This document shows, piece by piece, positions 1 through 9,803 of a DNA stretch of 64,000 nucleotides (its first letter is position 1; each line of letters starts with the position of its first letter). The stretch covers positions 32,529 to 96,528 of the forward strand of contig NZ_PUIV01000011.1 in the NCBI RefSeq assembly GCF_003113265.1, read 5' to 3'. Under the pieces are notes generated by a model. The model did not search any database, was not told where the DNA came from, and saw only the letters and a program-made list of their open reading frames with translations. This DNA comes from Methylosinus sporium. GTDB lineage: Bacteria > Pseudomonadota > Alphaproteobacteria > Rhizobiales > Beijerinckiaceae. The position numbers were made by a program, and so were the translations under genes.

Positions 1-810
1 GAGACCGGCCTCCGTTCCGTATTTGATGTCGCCGATGGCGAGCGCGCCGATGCCGAGCGCGCCCGACGGCAGTTCGACGCCCTTGTCGTGCAGCTTGACG
101 CCCTCGACGCCGAGCGGCGGCACGGCGTTGACGTCCGCGGCGATGAGCAGCGATTTGGCGGCGGCGAGATCTTCCGCGGACAGAACTTGCACGCCGGCGC
201 GGGCCGCGCAGAGCGCGATCTCATGCTCGACGAGGAGGGCGCGCACCTGCTCGGCCTTGCTGCCGTCGGCGGGCGTCACCTTCACGCCGAAGCGCTTCTC
301 GATCTCCTCGGCCTGCGTCGTCACGCGCTCGAGGCCGCTATAGCCGACGATCGTCACCTCGGCGCCCTCGAGCGCGGCGATGACGGCGGAGGAATAGCCG
401 ACGACGCCGGTCGCGCCATAGACGACGATCTTGGCGCCCTTCAGCTCGCGGCCCTTCTTCTCGCGCAGCACCTTCTCGACGAAGGCGACCATGGCGCCGG
501 CGGTGGTGAAGGAGCCGTAAGGATCGGCGAAGAGCGAAATTTCGAAGGGCTTCAGCAGCGCCTTCTCGGCGGCGTCCAGCATGTCGAGCGCGAGCACGGC
601 GTCACGGCCGGCGAAGAAAATTCCGGTGCGCAGGGCGGCCGAGGGCGCGCGGGAGAACATGGCGTCCTGCACCAGCGCCGTCACCTCGTCGAGAGTGACA
701 TTCGTATAAGGAATCGCCACGTCGAAGCCCGCGTCGATCGCCATGTTGACGTCGAACGGGCTCATATGCTTCAGCGTGCTCAACATATGAAGGATCGATT
801 TGGCGGCCAT
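1..810 (-). CDS. mtdB: NAD(P)-dependent methylene-tetrahydromethanopterin dehydrogenase, C-terminus cut by window edge
   Basis: Oxidises methylene-H4MPT to methenyl-H4MPT in the cytoplasmic formaldehyde-oxidation branch of methylotrophs. About 270 residues are visible, starting MAAKSILHMLSTLKHMSPFD, and no stop is reached before base 1. The N-terminal catalytic region carries the family's HMSPFDVNMA and PYTNVTLDEV stretches. It is followed by a Rossmann nucleotide-binding motif (VVYGATGVVG) and a late GIGALAIGDIKYGTE block. Compared from memory with MtdB (about 290 residues), only some 20-25 residues are missing. The ATG at 810 has an AGGAA-type ribosome site a few bases upstream. MtdA is the main alternative; the H4MPT-type N-terminus favours MtdB. 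The partner mch/fae genes would lie outside the window. Confidence 0.85.
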   Translation of the reverse strand, partial: MAAKSILHMLSTLKHMSPFDVNMAIDAGFDVAIPYTNVTLDEVTALVQDAMFSRAPSAALRTGIFFAGRDAVLALDMLDAAEKALLKPFEISLFADPYGSFTTAGAMVAFVEKVLREKKGRELKGAKIVVYGATGVVGYSSAVIAALEGAEVTIVGYSGLERVTTQAEEIEKRFGVKVTPADGSKAEQVRALLVEHEIALCAARAGVQVLSAEDLAAAKSLLIAADVNAVPPLGVEGVKLHDKGVELPSGALGIGALAIGDIKYGTEAGL

Positions 811-1028
811 GGGAAATTCCTAACCTTTCTGTCCGTTCCTCACGCGTTCCGGCGCGCGAATGCGCAGCGCCGCGTAACGCCGAGCTTGGAGAAGCTTTTC
901 GGTGATACCGGGACGGCGGGCGCGAGCGGAGCCCCGGTCTCGAATGGCGAGACGCATAGACCGCAGAACGGGGCGAATGTCCAGCCTATTGTCCCGACGC
1001 GCGACAGCGGAAGCGCGAGGGCGTGGGC

Positions 1029-1274
1029 TCAATAGCCGAAAGGCGAGGGCGCGAAGGCGGAGCCGGCGCCCGGCGGATCGAAGCGATAGCCGTCGGCGCC
1101 CCAGACCGGCGCGGGGCGAGCGGGCGCCGCGGGGACGGCATAAGCGGGAGCGGCATAGGCGGGGACGGCCGGCTGCGCATAGGCCTGTGGCTGGCGGGAG
1201 GCGCGCTTGGCCTCGGCGGGAGCGGCGGCGAGCGCGCCGGCGAGCAGGACGATCGCAAAGCCGCCGATTTTCAT
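1029..1274 (-). CDS. Small exported Ala/Pro-rich protein of unknown function
   Basis: This 81-residue protein begins with a clean Sec signal peptide: MKIGG, a hydrophobic core rich in Ala/Leu/Val, then a likely cleavage after AEA near residue 22. The mature part is short and low-complexity, with Tyr-Ala-Pro repeats (residues about 30-52) and a C-terminus rich in Gly, Pro and Phe. No family is recognised. It lies between mtdB, on the same strand, and a divergent NTF2-like gene. A small periplasmic or envelope protein is the best description. Overlapping frames on both strands are also open because of the high GC, but only this frame gives a signal peptide. Confidence 0.55.
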   Translation of the reverse strand: MKIGGFAIVLLAGALAAAPAEAKRASRQPQAYAQPAVPAYAAPAYAVPAAPARPAPVWGADGYRFDPPGAGSAFAPSPFGY

Positions 1275-1433
1275 GATCCATTGCCCCCATTGACCGCAGA
1301 TGCGGCTCCGCTGGGGAAAATCGGGCGGCGCCCGGCGGCGTCAAGGGCGCCGCTGCGCGCGACGGCTTTCGCGATGCGTTTCCTCGTCATCCCTTATTGC
1401 CATCGGCTCGAGCTGGGCGCATTCTTCGCGCCC

Positions 1434-1844
1434 ATGTCGGACGAGGCGTCTCTACTCGCGGCCAACGCCGCTTATTATCGAGCCTTCGTCGCCGCAGACC
1501 CGGACGGGATGGCGGCGATCTGGGGCGATGAGGAAATCTGCTGCATCCATCCCGGCTGGCCGCCGATCTTCGGGCGCGAGCAGGTGCTGGCCTCCTTTCG
1601 CGAGATTTTGCGCAACCCCATGCAGGACCCGGTTCTGCGCCGCAGCGAGCGGGCGCTGCTCTGCGGCTCCGAGGGACGCATCGTCTGCATCGAGATGGTC
1701 GGCCAGGCGGCGCTCGTCGCCACCAACAGCTTCCGGCTCGTCGATGGCGCGTGGCGGCTGGTGCATCATCAGGCGAGCCCGCTGATGGTCCAGAGCGAGC
1801 CGCCGCCGACCCCGCAGGCGCCGCCGACGCGCTCGCTGCATTGA
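1434..1844 (+). CDS. SnoaL/NTF2-like fold protein (DUF4440 type)
   Basis: The protein has 136 residues from the ATG at 1434 ([20 protein letters not shown]). The pattern is that of SnoaL/DUF4440 proteins: an N-terminal helix with [16 protein letters not shown], a central [17 protein letters not shown] segment, and C-terminal strands ending [10 protein letters not shown]. Such proteins form a cone-shaped alpha+beta barrel and are often small-molecule binding or unassigned. A longer start at 1374 is possible, but it adds an unconserved leader. A Pro-rich tail of about 15 residues follows the fold. The gene stands alone upstream of the rpmB promoter; its substrate cannot be inferred. Confidence 0.72.
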   Translation: MSDEASLLAANAAYYRAFVAADPDGMAAIWGDEEICCIHPGWPPIFGREQVLASFREILRNPMQDPVLRRSERALLCGSEGRIVCIEMVGQAALVATNSFRLVDGAWRLVHHQASPLMVQSEPPPTPQAPPTRSLH

Positions 1845-1899
1845 TGGTTCGCAGGTTCGCCGAAGCTTCACAGCAACGCCATCGTGGCGACATCCCCTG

Positions 1900-1929
1900 T
1901 TGACCTTTCGCCGCCCCTGCCTCTATAAG
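1900..1929 (+). promoter_or_regulatory. Sigma-70-type promoter of rpmB
   Basis: A TTGACC -35 (1900-1905) and a TATAAG -10 (1924-1929) are separated by 18 bp, about 120 bp before the rpmB start. It is the only good match in the gap and faces rpmB. Inferred from sequence only. Confidence 0.55.
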
Positions 1930-2046
1930 ACCGCCCAACCAAGGGCCTGCCTCCCGGGGCGTGGAGCCTTTGCGCGAATTTCATATCATACGGCCATCGA
2001 ATGGCGCGGGCCCCCGCGCTCCGCGCCGATCGAAAGGAAAAAGACA

Positions 2047-2340
2047 ATGTCCCGCCGTTGCGAACTGACCGGCAAAGGCGTGCAGACGGGCAATCTCGTC
2101 AGCCACTCCAATCGCAAGACGCGCACCCGCTTTCTGCCCAATCTGGTCAATGTGACGCTGGCCTCGGACGCGCTGGCGCGCTCCGTCCGCCTTCGCGTCT
2201 CGGCGGCGGCTCTGCGCTCTGTCGAGCATCGCGGCGGCCTGGACGGCTTCCTCGTCAAGGCGCGCGACACGGAGCTCTCCGACGACGCCCGCGCGCTGAA
2301 GCGCGAGATCGTCAAGAAGCTGGCCACAGCGACCGCCTGA
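2047..2340 (+). CDS. rpmB: 50S ribosomal protein L28
   Basis: Ribosomal protein bL28 of the large subunit. The 97-residue product begins [20 protein letters not shown] and contains [18 protein letters not shown], both typical of the alphaproteobacterial form. The ATG at 2047 follows an AAAGGA ribosome site in a purine-rich stretch. An upstream in-frame extension to 1900 is rejected because it crosses the promoter and lacks conservation. The gene is monocistronic: promoter upstream, strong terminator 75 bp downstream. Confidence 0.97.
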   Translation: MSRRCELTGKGVQTGNLVSHSNRKTRTRFLPNLVNVTLASDALARSVRLRVSAAALRSVEHRGGLDGFLVKARDTELSDDARALKREIVKKLATATA

Positions 2341-2414
2341 TCTCGACGCCACGGGAAGCGGACCTTTAGGCTCGGTCTCTTCGGGCGCAAAGACGATCCG
2401 GCGCAAAGACAAAT

Positions 2415-2446
2415 AGACCCCGCGCTCTGGGAAGAGCGCGGGGTCT
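2415..2446 (+). terminator. Rho-independent terminator after rpmB
   Basis: A perfect 12-bp GC-rich stem (GACCCCGCGCTC with its complement, 2416-2427 and 2434-2445) has a 6-base loop and an outer A-T pair, followed by TCTTTCC. Being symmetric, it could also serve the small minus-strand gene that ends at 2514. Confidence 0.85.
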
Positions 2447-2513
2447 TTCCTGTTTCGGCCGCCCTCGCCGGCGCCGGCCCCCCAGCCGCGCGCCGGCGAT
2501 CGCTCCGGGCGTG

Positions 2514-2663
2514 TCAGCCCCAGATCGACAAAGCGACGCTGAGCAGCAGGGGAAGGGAGGCCAGCGAGAAAATCGCGGCGACGCAGAGAACCCTCTGGAC
2601 GTCGAGCGGCTCGTGAGACGCCGCGGGCAATCCCGCATTTCGAACTTTGCCAAGGGAAATCAT
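2514..2663 (-). CDS. Small single-span membrane protein
   Basis: This 49-residue protein starts MISLGKVRNAGLPAASHEP and ends with a strongly hydrophobic helix (residues about 25-47, VLCVAAIFSLASLPLLLSVAL) plus IWG. The start at 2663 is chosen because AAGGAG lies six bases upstream; the longer frame to 2720 lacks a ribosome site. The predicted topology is one transmembrane segment with a short basic N-terminus. No family is recognised. It is flanked downstream by the rpmB terminator and upstream by an AT-rich stretch with inverted repeats that could hold its promoter. Confidence 0.5.
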   Translation of the reverse strand: MISLGKVRNAGLPAASHEPLDVQRVLCVAAIFSLASLPLLLSVALSIWG

Positions 2664-3016
2664 ACGCAACTCCTTCGTCACTCCCGGACGGCGCCGATCG
2701 CTCGGACGTCCGATCGTCACTGCACGCGCACCCGACGGTCGCGCCGAAATATTAATGCAACAGCCGCCCTGAAGGTTCCCCGCCGAGTCGTTTTCGGCGC
2801 GGTCGAGCGCTGGTGACGAAATTAATGCGCATTAAACTTATTCACCATTCGGTGAATTACGAGAGCCGTTCGGCGGCGAGCGGCGCCCCTTTCCAGCCCT
2901 CCCACGCTGCGCGGAAGAGGGACCAGATTTCACGCTTCATCGACGTTTCGCGTAACGTCGCCGCCTTCCCTCTCCCGCAGCGGCGGAGGGTGAGGGAGAG
3001 GGCGCCTCGCCCCCTC
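2664..3016. other. Intergenic region with two short palindromes and a CCCTCTCCC hairpin
   Basis: No gene is convincing in these 353 bases. TTAATGCGCATTAA (2822-2835) is a perfect 14-bp palindrome. ATTCACC-ATTC-GGTGAAT (2840-2857) is a 7-bp hairpin right after it. CCCTCTCCC and GGGAGAGGG (2968-2976, 2994-3002) form a 9-bp stem just beyond the cobT stop and may terminate cobT; this type of element recurs between genes in GC-rich alphaproteobacteria. The short AT-rich patch stands out from the GC-rich surroundings. Confidence 0.5.
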
Positions 3017-4942
3017 TCAAGGAGCCGCGGCGAGCACGCGCGGTCGCGGCGCCGCGCGTTGCGGCGCGCGCGCCGGAGCGGGAGCGGCGTTCTCGCTGAA
3101 CAGCTCGGCGAGCTTCTCCGTCATCGCGCCGCCCAATTCCTCCGCGTCCACAATGGTCACGGCGCGGCGGTAATAGCGCGTCACGTCATGGCCGATGCCG
3201 ATGGCGATCAGCTCGACCGGCGATTTGGTCTCGATCTCCTGAATGACATGGCGCAAATGGCGCTCGAGATAATTGCCCGGATTGACCGAGAGCGTAGAAT
3301 CGTCGACCGGCGCGCCGTCGGAGATCATCATCAATATGCGCCGCTGCTCCTGCCGCGCCATGAGACGGCGATGCGCCCAGTCGAGCGCCTCCCCATCGAT
3401 ATTCTCCTTCAAGAGGCCCTCGCGCATCATCAGGCCGAGATTGCGGCGCGCGCGCCGCCAGGGCGCGTCGGCGGCCTTGTAGACGATGTGGCGTATGTCG
3501 TTGAGGCGGCCGGGGTTCGGCGGCTTGCCGTCGGCGATCCAGGTCTCGCGCGACTGCCCGCCCTTCCAGGCCTTGGTGGTGAAGCCCAAAATCTCCACCT
3601 TCACGCCGCAGCGCTCCAGGGTGCGGGCGAGAATATCGGCGCAGGTCGCCGCCACTGTGATCGGCCGGCCGCGCATGGAGCCGGAATTGTCGAGCAGCAG
3701 AGTGACCACCGTGTCGCGGAAATTCGTGTCCTTCTCGCGCTTGAAGGAGAGCGGCTGCTGCGGATCGATGACGACGCGCGGCAGGCGCGCCGGATCGAGC
3801 ATCCCCTCCTCGAGGTCGAACTCCCAGGCGCGATTCTGCTGCGCCATCAGCCGGCGCTGCAAGCGATTGGCGAGCCGGCCGACCACAGAGGAGAGATGCG
3901 AGAGCTGCTTGTCGAGATAGGAGCGCAGGCGATCCAGCTCCTCGGCGTCGCACAAATCCTCCGCCTTCACCGTCTCGTCGTAGCGCGTGGTGTAGGCTCG
4001 ATATTCGCCGCCGGAGCGATCGGCGGAGGAGACCTGCGGGCGGCGCGTCTCCATCGCCTCGTCCACGTCGCCGGATTCGATCTCCTCCAGCATCTCGCTG
4101 TCGAGAATTTCGGCGGCCTCGCTCTCGCCCTTCTCGAGCGCTTCCTCGGAGGCCGAGGCTGTGTCCATCTCGGAGGAGCCGGACTGCTTCTCCTCCTCCG
4201 TCTCCTCGCCCTCGGCCTCGTCGGGATTTTGCGGCTGGTCCTCGCTCGGCTCCTCGGCGTCCTCCTCGCCTCCGGCGCTCTCGCCCTCGAGCTCGAGCGA
4301 CGCGAGCAGCCGATGCGCGAGCTGCGCGAAGCCGCGCTGATTCTCGAGCGCGCTCGACAGCCTGTCGAGATCCTCGCCGGCGCGCTCCTCGATCCAGGGC
4401 CGCCAGAGGTCGACGACCTTCTGGCCATGAGGCGGCGGAGCGATGCCGGTGAGCCGCTCGCGCGCGATGAGCGCGAGAGCGTCCTCGAGCGGCGCGTCCT
4501 CGCGGGTCTCGATCTCGGAGAAGCGCGCGCGCTGAAAGCGATCGTCCAGCATGGCGCCGATATTGGCGGCGACGCCGTCCATGCGGCGCGAGCCGATCGA
4601 TTCGAAGCGCGCTTGCTCCAACGCGTCGAAGGCGGCGCGGGCATCGGGCGATTGCGGCTGCGCGCGGCGGTGAATCGCCTCATCGTGGCAAGCGAGGCGC
4701 AGGGCGATGGAATCGGCGTGGCCGCGCACGATGGCGGCGTCATGGGCGGTGAGCTTGCGCGGCGGCTCCGGCAGGCGCGCCTTGGCCTTGTCGTCGCCGC
4801 CGAGCAGCATGGCGCGCTCCGGCGAGAAGGACACTTCCAGCTCCGAGCGCTTGGCCATGGCGCGCATCGCGCCGGCGACGGCGCGCTTGAACGGCTCCTG
4901 CGGAGCCTCCTTCGGCGTAGCTGCTTTGCGATTGGATGACAT
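3017..4942 (-). CDS. cobT: Aerobic cobaltochelatase subunit CobT
   Basis: CobT is a subunit of the ATP-dependent CobNST complex, which inserts cobalt into hydrogenobyrinate a,c-diamide in aerobic cobalamin synthesis. The 641-residue product has the expected N-terminal region ([14 protein letters not shown], residues 19-32). An acidic Glu/Asp/Ser-rich linker follows (residues about 220-290), then a C-terminal von Willebrand A domain with the MIDAS motif DNSGS near residue 415. Length and order match CobT. The start at 4942 is the only one preceding the conserved N-terminus. Unusually, no cobS is adjacent: the upstream neighbour is a divergent GGDEF-EAL gene. Confidence 0.92.
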   Translation of the reverse strand: MSSNRKAATPKEAPQEPFKRAVAGAMRAMAKRSELEVSFSPERAMLLGGDDKAKARLPEPPRKLTAHDAAIVRGHADSIALRLACHDEAIHRRAQPQSPDARAAFDALEQARFESIGSRRMDGVAANIGAMLDDRFQRARFSEIETREDAPLEDALALIARERLTGIAPPPHGQKVVDLWRPWIEERAGEDLDRLSSALENQRGFAQLAHRLLASLELEGESAGGEEDAEEPSEDQPQNPDEAEGEETEEEKQSGSSEMDTASASEEALEKGESEAAEILDSEMLEEIESGDVDEAMETRRPQVSSADRSGGEYRAYTTRYDETVKAEDLCDAEELDRLRSYLDKQLSHLSSVVGRLANRLQRRLMAQQNRAWEFDLEEGMLDPARLPRVVIDPQQPLSFKREKDTNFRDTVVTLLLDNSGSMRGRPITVAATCADILARTLERCGVKVEILGFTTKAWKGGQSRETWIADGKPPNPGRLNDIRHIVYKAADAPWRRARRNLGLMMREGLLKENIDGEALDWAHRRLMARQEQRRILMMISDGAPVDDSTLSVNPGNYLERHLRHVIQEIETKSPVELIAIGIGHDVTRYYRRAVTIVDAEELGGAMTEKLAELFSENAAPAPARAPQRAAPRPRVLAAAP

Positions 4943-5212
4943 TTGGTCCGTTCGATCGTCGCTCTCCGCCCGCCTTTCGGACGAGAGAGGCTTTATAGCC
5001 TATGCCGGATCGCGAGTTATGAAAATCATGGAAGCGAAATCGCGCGACGAAACGCGCCGATCACAAATTTTCCGCTGTCTGATCAAAGGCTTCGTCGGAT
5101 TTATGACCGACAAATGACGCGCTTCCTATTAAATCATTGAAAATTTTACTGTTTTTTCAAAGCTTCCGGTCAATTTCACCTGCGCCGAAGGCCTGCGGAG
5201 TTGAGCCTAGCC

Positions 5213-7696
5213 ATGTATGAGATCGCCACCCAATATGGCGTCGTCACCGAATTTCGCGATGTGGACGAGCTGTGCTTCCAATGGCAGGTCGAGGCTCCGA
5301 CCGGCGGCCTGCCGCCTTATGAGCAGATCGCGCTCGGCAGCCTCGGCCGTCTCGCCGACGATGTGGCGCTGGCCGGACGCGCGGCGGACGGCGCTTTCGA
5401 ATTTCTCTATGGCGGCGGCGCCTTCGAGGCTTGGCTCGGCGCGTCGCTGCGCGGCCTGCGGCTGGACGGACTCGAACGCAATTACCGCGATCCCATAGGC
5501 GAGGCGCTGGCGGCGGCCGCGACGCGCGGAACGCCGGCGGCGACGATCGCGCGCAGCATTCGCGACGGGCTGGTGCGGACCAGCGAGATCGTCGCCTTCC
5601 CGCTGTCGAGCCATTGGGGCGACGCGCTGTTCCTGGTGTTCGCGCGCGAGCGCGCCGCGAAATATGATCTCGTCGACGCCATTTATCGCGCGACCGACGA
5701 CGGGCTCACGACGCTCGCCGCCGTCCACGCCGGCCGCGACATAATCGATTTCGTCATTGTGAGCCTCAACGCCAGCGCCAGCCGCCTCTTCGGCGGCGCG
5801 GAGCGCGATCTGCAATGGCGGCGGCTCGGCGAGATCGCGCCGGCCTGGATGACGGACGGGACGTTCGAACGGCTCTCGGCCATTTTCCTTTCGGCGATTC
5901 CCGACACATTCGAGGTCTCGCATCGCTCGGCCGAGGGCGAGGCGTCGCATCTTCGGCTCGCCGCCGCGCCCATGGGCGATCTGATCGGCGTCACGCTCAC
6001 TGACGTGACCCCGCTGAAGGCGCGCGAAGCCTCCTTCCGCCTGCTCTTCGAGAGCAATCCCATGCCCATGTGGGTGCATGATCCGCAGAGCCTGCGCATC
6101 ATCGCCGTCAATGACGCGGCGGTGGCACATTACGGCTATGAGCGCGAGCGGTTTCTCGGCTCGACCTTGTTCGATCTCTATGCGGAGGAGGAATGGCCGG
6201 CGGTGACGATCGCCCATGAGAATCCGGCCCTTCGCCGGCCCTCGGACCGCATTTGGGCCAATCGCACAGCGGACGGACGCACGATCAAGGTGCAGAATTA
6301 CGCGCGCGAGATCAGCTTCGACGATCGCTCCGCTATCTTGCTGGCCATCGTCGACGTCACCGAGCAGCGCGAGCAGGCCGCCCGCATCGCCCATCTCGCC
6401 CATCACGATCCGCTGACCGGATTGGCCAATCGCGTGCTGTTCCGCGCGCGGCTGACCGAGGGCCTGCAACGGCTCGAGGGCGGCGAGGATCGCCTCGCCG
6501 TGCTCTATCTCGATCTCGACGGCTTCAAGGATGTCAACGACGCCTTCGGCCATCCGATCGGCGACCGGCTGCTCGTCGCCGTCGCCGAGCGCCTGCGCCT
6601 CACTCTGGAGCCGGGCGATATGGTGGCGCGCGTCGGAGGCGACGAATTCGCCATCGTTCAGCTCGGCGCCGGCGCGGCGGAGGCGGATCGGCTCGCCGAG
6701 CGCATCGTCAATGAGGTGAGCGTCCTCTACGAGATCGACGGCCATGCAGTGGCGGTCGGCGCCAGCGTCGGCATTTCAGTCGCACCCATCGACAGCTGCG
6801 ACGCCGACATATTGCTCAAAAACGCCGACATCGCTCTTTATCGCGCCAAGGCCGACGGGCGCGGCCTGCATCGCTTCTTCGAGCCGGAGATGGCCGCCTC
6901 CATCCTCGTGCGGCGCACGCTGGAGGCAGATTTGCGCCATGCGCTCCCGGCCGGCGAGTTCCAGATCTATTATCAGCCGCTCGTCGACATAGGGGCCAAT
7001 CGCATCGTCGCCTCGGAGGCGCTGCTGCGCTGGTTCCATCCCGTTCGCGGGCTCGTGTCCCCCAATGACTTCATCCCGCTCGCCGAGGAGACCGGCCTCA
7101 TCACGCCGATCGGCGAATGGGTGCTGCGCGAGGCGTGCCGCGAGGCGGCGAGCTGGCCGGAGCCGATCGGCGTCTGCGTCAATCTCTCTCCGGCGCAATT
7201 TCGCTCGCGCTCGCTGGTGCAGTCGGTTCTCTCGGCGCTGGCGACGAGCGGGCTCGCGCCGCAGCGGCTCGAGCTCGAGATCACCGAATCGGTGCTGCTC
7301 GCCGAAAATCACGCCAATCTCGCCGTTCTGCATCAATTGCGCGCCCTCGGCGTATGCATATCGATGGATGATTTCGGCACCGGCTATTCGAGCCTCAGCT
7401 ATCTGCGCTCCTTCCCCTTCGACAAGATCAAGATCGACCGCTCCTTCGTGAAGGAGCTGCCGGAAAATCACGAGTGCGGGGCGATCGTGCGCGCGGTGGC
7501 GGGAATCGGGCAGTGCCTCGGCGTCGCGACCGTGGCCGAGGGAGTCGAAACGCCTGAGCAGCTGGCGCGCCTACGCGAGGAAGGCTGCACGCAGATGCAG
7601 GGCTTTCTGTTCAGCCGCCCGGCGCCGGCGGCGGAGCTGCGGCGGATGCTGGAAGGCGGCTGCGAAAAATGGGCGGAGGCGGCGAGCGCGGCGTGA
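5213..7696 (+). CDS. PAS-GGDEF-EAL cyclic-di-GMP signalling protein
   Basis: Probable diguanylate cyclase/phosphodiesterase of about 827 residues, with no predicted signal peptide or membrane span, so probably cytoplasmic. The N-terminal 270 residues are poorly conserved. A PAS domain ([16 protein letters not shown]) precedes a GGDEF domain with intact GGDEF near residue 475. An EAL domain follows with SEALLRW (about 602), ITESVLL and [13 protein letters not shown]. Both active-site signatures are intact, so either activity is possible. ATG 5213 has GCGGAG 12 bases upstream; TTG 5201, directly after the GGAG, is an alternative. The gene is monocistronic, between divergent cobT and tRNA-Tyr. 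Confidence 0.9.
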   Translation: MYEIATQYGVVTEFRDVDELCFQWQVEAPTGGLPPYEQIALGSLGRLADDVALAGRAADGAFEFLYGGGAFEAWLGASLRGLRLDGLERNYRDPIGEALAAAATRGTPAATIARSIRDGLVRTSEIVAFPLSSHWGDALFLVFARERAAKYDLVDAIYRATDDGLTTLAAVHAGRDIIDFVIVSLNASASRLFGGAERDLQWRRLGEIAPAWMTDGTFERLSAIFLSAIPDTFEVSHRSAEGEASHLRLAAAPMGDLIGVTLTDVTPLKAREASFRLLFESNPMPMWVHDPQSLRIIAVNDAAVAHYGYERERFLGSTLFDLYAEEEWPAVTIAHENPALRRPSDRIWANRTADGRTIKVQNYAREISFDDRSAILLAIVDVTEQREQAARIAHLAHHDPLTGLANRVLFRARLTEGLQRLEGGEDRLAVLYLDLDGFKDVNDAFGHPIGDRLLVAVAERLRLTLEPGDMVARVGGDEFAIVQLGAGAAEADRLAERIVNEVSVLYEIDGHAVAVGASVGISVAPIDSCDADILLKNADIALYRAKADGRGLHRFFEPEMAASILVRRTLEADLRHALPAGEFQIYYQPLVDIGANRIVASEALLRWFHPVRGLVSPNDFIPLAEETGLITPIGEWVLREACREAASWPEPIGVCVNLSPAQFRSRSLVQSVLSALATSGLAPQRLELEITESVLLAENHANLAVLHQLRALGVCISMDDFGTGYSSLSYLRSFPFDKIKIDRSFVKELPENHECGAIVRAVAGIGQCLGVATVAEGVETPEQLARLREEGCTQMQGFLFSRPAPAAELRRMLEGGCEKWAEAASAA

Positions 7697-7729
7697 GCTT
7701 TTTCTTCGCCGCAGCGGCAGGCTGTCGAA

Positions 7730-7814
7730 TGGTGGGGGAAGTAGGACTCGAACCTACGAAGGCATAGCCAGCGGATTTACAGTCCGCCCCCTTTGCCGCT
7801 CGGGACATTCCCCC
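7730..7814 (-). tRNA. tRNA-Tyr (anticodon GTA)
   Basis: Read on the minus strand, the acceptor GGGGGAA pairs with TTCCCCC, followed by an encoded ACCA. The anticodon arm is GCGGACTGTAAATCCGC with GTA. A long variable arm (class II) and a TTCGAATCC T-loop complete an 85-nt tRNA. Confidence 0.95.
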
Positions 7815-7886
7815 AGCTTCTCGATGGACCCCGAAGAAAGGCCCCGCGAGCGACGGCCCCGCGAGAGGGCCGATGAAGCAGGGCGC

Positions 7887-7915
7887 ATATGGGGAATTTG
7901 CGTCCCCGCTGTCAA
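7887..7915 (-). promoter_or_regulatory. Promoter of tRNA-Tyr
   Basis: On the minus strand a perfect TTGACA (7910-7915) is separated by 17 bp from CCATAT (7887-7892), giving a start about 65 bases before the mature tRNA. Inferred from consensus only. Confidence 0.6.
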
Positions 7916-7963
7916 CCCGAAAATGACAGCCGAAAGACCGAAGCCGTCGCCGCCCGCCCCGGC

Positions 7964-8782
7964 TCAGGACTGGCTCTGGAACTGGCCCTGCGCGCGGGCG
8001 ACGCTCACCTTGACCTCCGTCGTCTCCTCGCCGCCGCCGGAATGAGCGGCGCGAACGGGAGCCGCGCCGAGATGATCCAGCGCGACGGCGACGCGCACAT
8101 AGCTCTCGTCCGGCGAGGCGCCGCGCGTCGAATCGAAGCCCACCCAGCCGAGCCCCGCCACATGCGCTTCCGCCCAAGCATGGATGGCGGCGCCGGCGTC
8201 GGGACGCAGGGCGTAGCCGGAGACATAGCGCGCGGGGATGTCGAGACTGCGCGCGCCGGCGATGAAGACATGCGCCAAATCCTGCGCCGCGCCGCGACGG
8301 CGCGCGAAAACATCGGCCGCGGCCACGGCGCCGCTCGCCGCCCCCTCCTCCACGACGAGAGCCTCGTGCAGAGCGCCGACCAGCGCATGGAGCTTGGACA
8401 GCGTGTCGGACGGACGCGCGGCCGCCAGCGCAAAATCGCAGATCGCCTGATCCGCCTCGGTCAGCGGCGTCTCGCGCAGATAGAGCTCCGGCGGGAAACG
8501 CTCGATCGCGCCGCGCGCGACGCCGGCCGTATCGAAGGTCTCGACCGAGCCCTCGACCACGGTCGTCAGCGCCTCCAGCGGTCCGTCGACATAAATGCTG
8601 TGCGCCACATTGCCGAAAGCGTCCTCGCAGGCGCGCAGGCGGCAGTCGCGATCGACATCGATGCGCCAGTCGAGGACATGCTGCCCGTCATAGTTGCGCG
8701 GCGTCAGCGCCAATTTCTGAATCGCCGCCTTGACCGGCTCGGCGTAGCGAAAAATCGTCTCGCGCCTTATTCTTATGTGCAT
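7964..8782 (-). CDS. Transglutaminase-like protein lacking the catalytic cysteine
   Basis: This 272-residue protein has the bacterial transglutaminase-like architecture. The N-terminal domain is beta-rich (MHIRIRRETIFRYAEPV, LTPRNYDGQHVLDWRI) and the C-terminal domain carries HVFIAGARSLDIPARYVSGY, AIHAWAEA and WVGFDSTRG. The family's catalytic triad is Cys in RGVCQD, then His and Asp. Here His201 and Asp217 are present, but the Cys position is Ala166 (RGAAQD). The codon GCG GCG reads clearly, so this is not a simple frame error. It is the last gene of an ATP-grasp / alpha-E / transglutaminase operon, a conserved trio of uncertain function, possibly peptide or amide-ligase related. The product may be structural rather than a protease. 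Confidence 0.85.
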   Translation of the reverse strand: MHIRIRRETIFRYAEPVKAAIQKLALTPRNYDGQHVLDWRIDVDRDCRLRACEDAFGNVAHSIYVDGPLEALTTVVEGSVETFDTAGVARGAIERFPPELYLRETPLTEADQAICDFALAAARPSDTLSKLHALVGALHEALVVEEGAASGAVAAADVFARRRGAAQDLAHVFIAGARSLDIPARYVSGYALRPDAGAAIHAWAEAHVAGLGWVGFDSTRGASPDESYVRVAVALDHLGAAPVRAAHSGGGEETTEVKVSVARAQGQFQSQS

Positions 8783-8819
8783 CTTTCACCGCGAGGGGGA
8801 GCTTCGAAGCGACGACATA

Positions 8820-9761
8820 TTAGAAAAGATATTGCTCCGAGACCAGCGTCCCCAGCCGATGATTGTCGGCGATGAAGCTCTGAATGAAATCATGCAGCCC
8901 ATTGTGGAAGACGCTCTCGATCGTCGCATGTTCGAGCTGGCCGAAGACGGCGCGGGCGTGGCGCTGCGCCGGGCCCTGCTTGCCATGCGATTTGCCGAGA
9001 CGATCGAGATTTTGCACCACGCTCTCATAGCAGGCAATGAGCGAACGCGGCATTTCCGGCCGCAGGATCAGGAGATCGGCGACGAGCCAGGGCTTGAGGC
9101 TGTCGCGATAGACCCAATGATAGGCGGTGTGTGCGGAGACGGCGCGCAATATCGCCGTCCATTGGAAATAATCGAGCGAGCCGCCGACAGCCTCGGTCTC
9201 CGGCAGCAGCACATGATATTTCACGTCCAGAAGGCGCGCGGTGTTGTCGGCGCGCTCGAGATAGAGGCCGACGCGCGAGAACCAATAGGCGTCGTTGCGC
9301 AGCATTGTTCTATGCGCGCCGCCGTCGTAAGCGGCGGAGACCTGTTTCACGAAATCGAGGAAGCGCGTCACCTCCTCGGCGGAGCGGCTCGCGCGCTCGA
9401 AGGCCTCGAGCTCGAGGAAGGCGCCGTTGATCGCCTCCCACATCTCCACGGTGAGCGCAGTGCGCACGGCGCGGGCGTTGATGCGGGCGAGCTCGATGCA
9501 ATTGCGGATCGAGCTCGGATTATCGGGCGAGAAGGCTAGAAATTGCGTGACATTGGCCTCGTCGACCGTCAGCCCCGCCGCATGAAAGGCGGGCGCCGCG
9601 CCGGAGGAGAGCAGCGCGCTCTCCCATTCGGTCTCCACGCCGCCATAGGCGCGGGGCAGAGTGGCGAGACGCCTGGACGCTTGCAAAATTCGCGCGAGGA
9701 AATCTGCGCGTTCCATATATCGGGCCAGCCAGAAGAGGTTGTCGGCGGTGCGTGAGAGCAT
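8820..9761 (-). CDS. Alpha-E domain protein (DUF403)
   Basis: This 313-residue, mostly alpha-helical protein begins MLSRTADNLFWLARYMERAD, the signature of alpha-E proteins, and keeps WEAINGAFLELEAFERAS, NDAYWFSRVGLYLERADNTARLLDVKYH and a C-terminal IQSFIADNHRLGTLVSEQYLF. Its biochemical role is not established. The family nearly always accompanies a circularly permuted ATP-grasp enzyme and a transglutaminase-like protein, as it does here: 42 bp after the ATP-grasp gene and 37 bp before the transglutaminase-like gene. Function can only be stated as a component of that trio. Confidence 0.9.
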   Translation of the reverse strand: MLSRTADNLFWLARYMERADFLARILQASRRLATLPRAYGGVETEWESALLSSGAAPAFHAAGLTVDEANVTQFLAFSPDNPSSIRNCIELARINARAVRTALTVEMWEAINGAFLELEAFERASRSAEEVTRFLDFVKQVSAAYDGGAHRTMLRNDAYWFSRVGLYLERADNTARLLDVKYHVLLPETEAVGGSLDYFQWTAILRAVSAHTAYHWVYRDSLKPWLVADLLILRPEMPRSLIACYESVVQNLDRLGKSHGKQGPAQRHARAVFGQLEHATIESVFHNGLHDFIQSFIADNHRLGTLVSEQYLF

Positions 9762-9803
9762 GAGATCCCGTCGGTTCGGCGCGCTGTTCTTATTTCGAAT
9801 TCG

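Noticed and set aside
88..1035. Long plus-strand open frame of 315 codons over the left edge
   Set aside because: It runs antisense to mtdB, whose minus-strand translation shows clear family motifs; the plus frame is Arg/Gly/Ala-rich with no domain or ribosome site.
2813..4939. 708-codon plus-strand open frame opposite cobT
   Set aside because: It mirrors the cobT codons in a high-GC region. CobT has its VWA motif and normal composition; the mirror frame is Leu/Arg/Ala-rich without known motifs.
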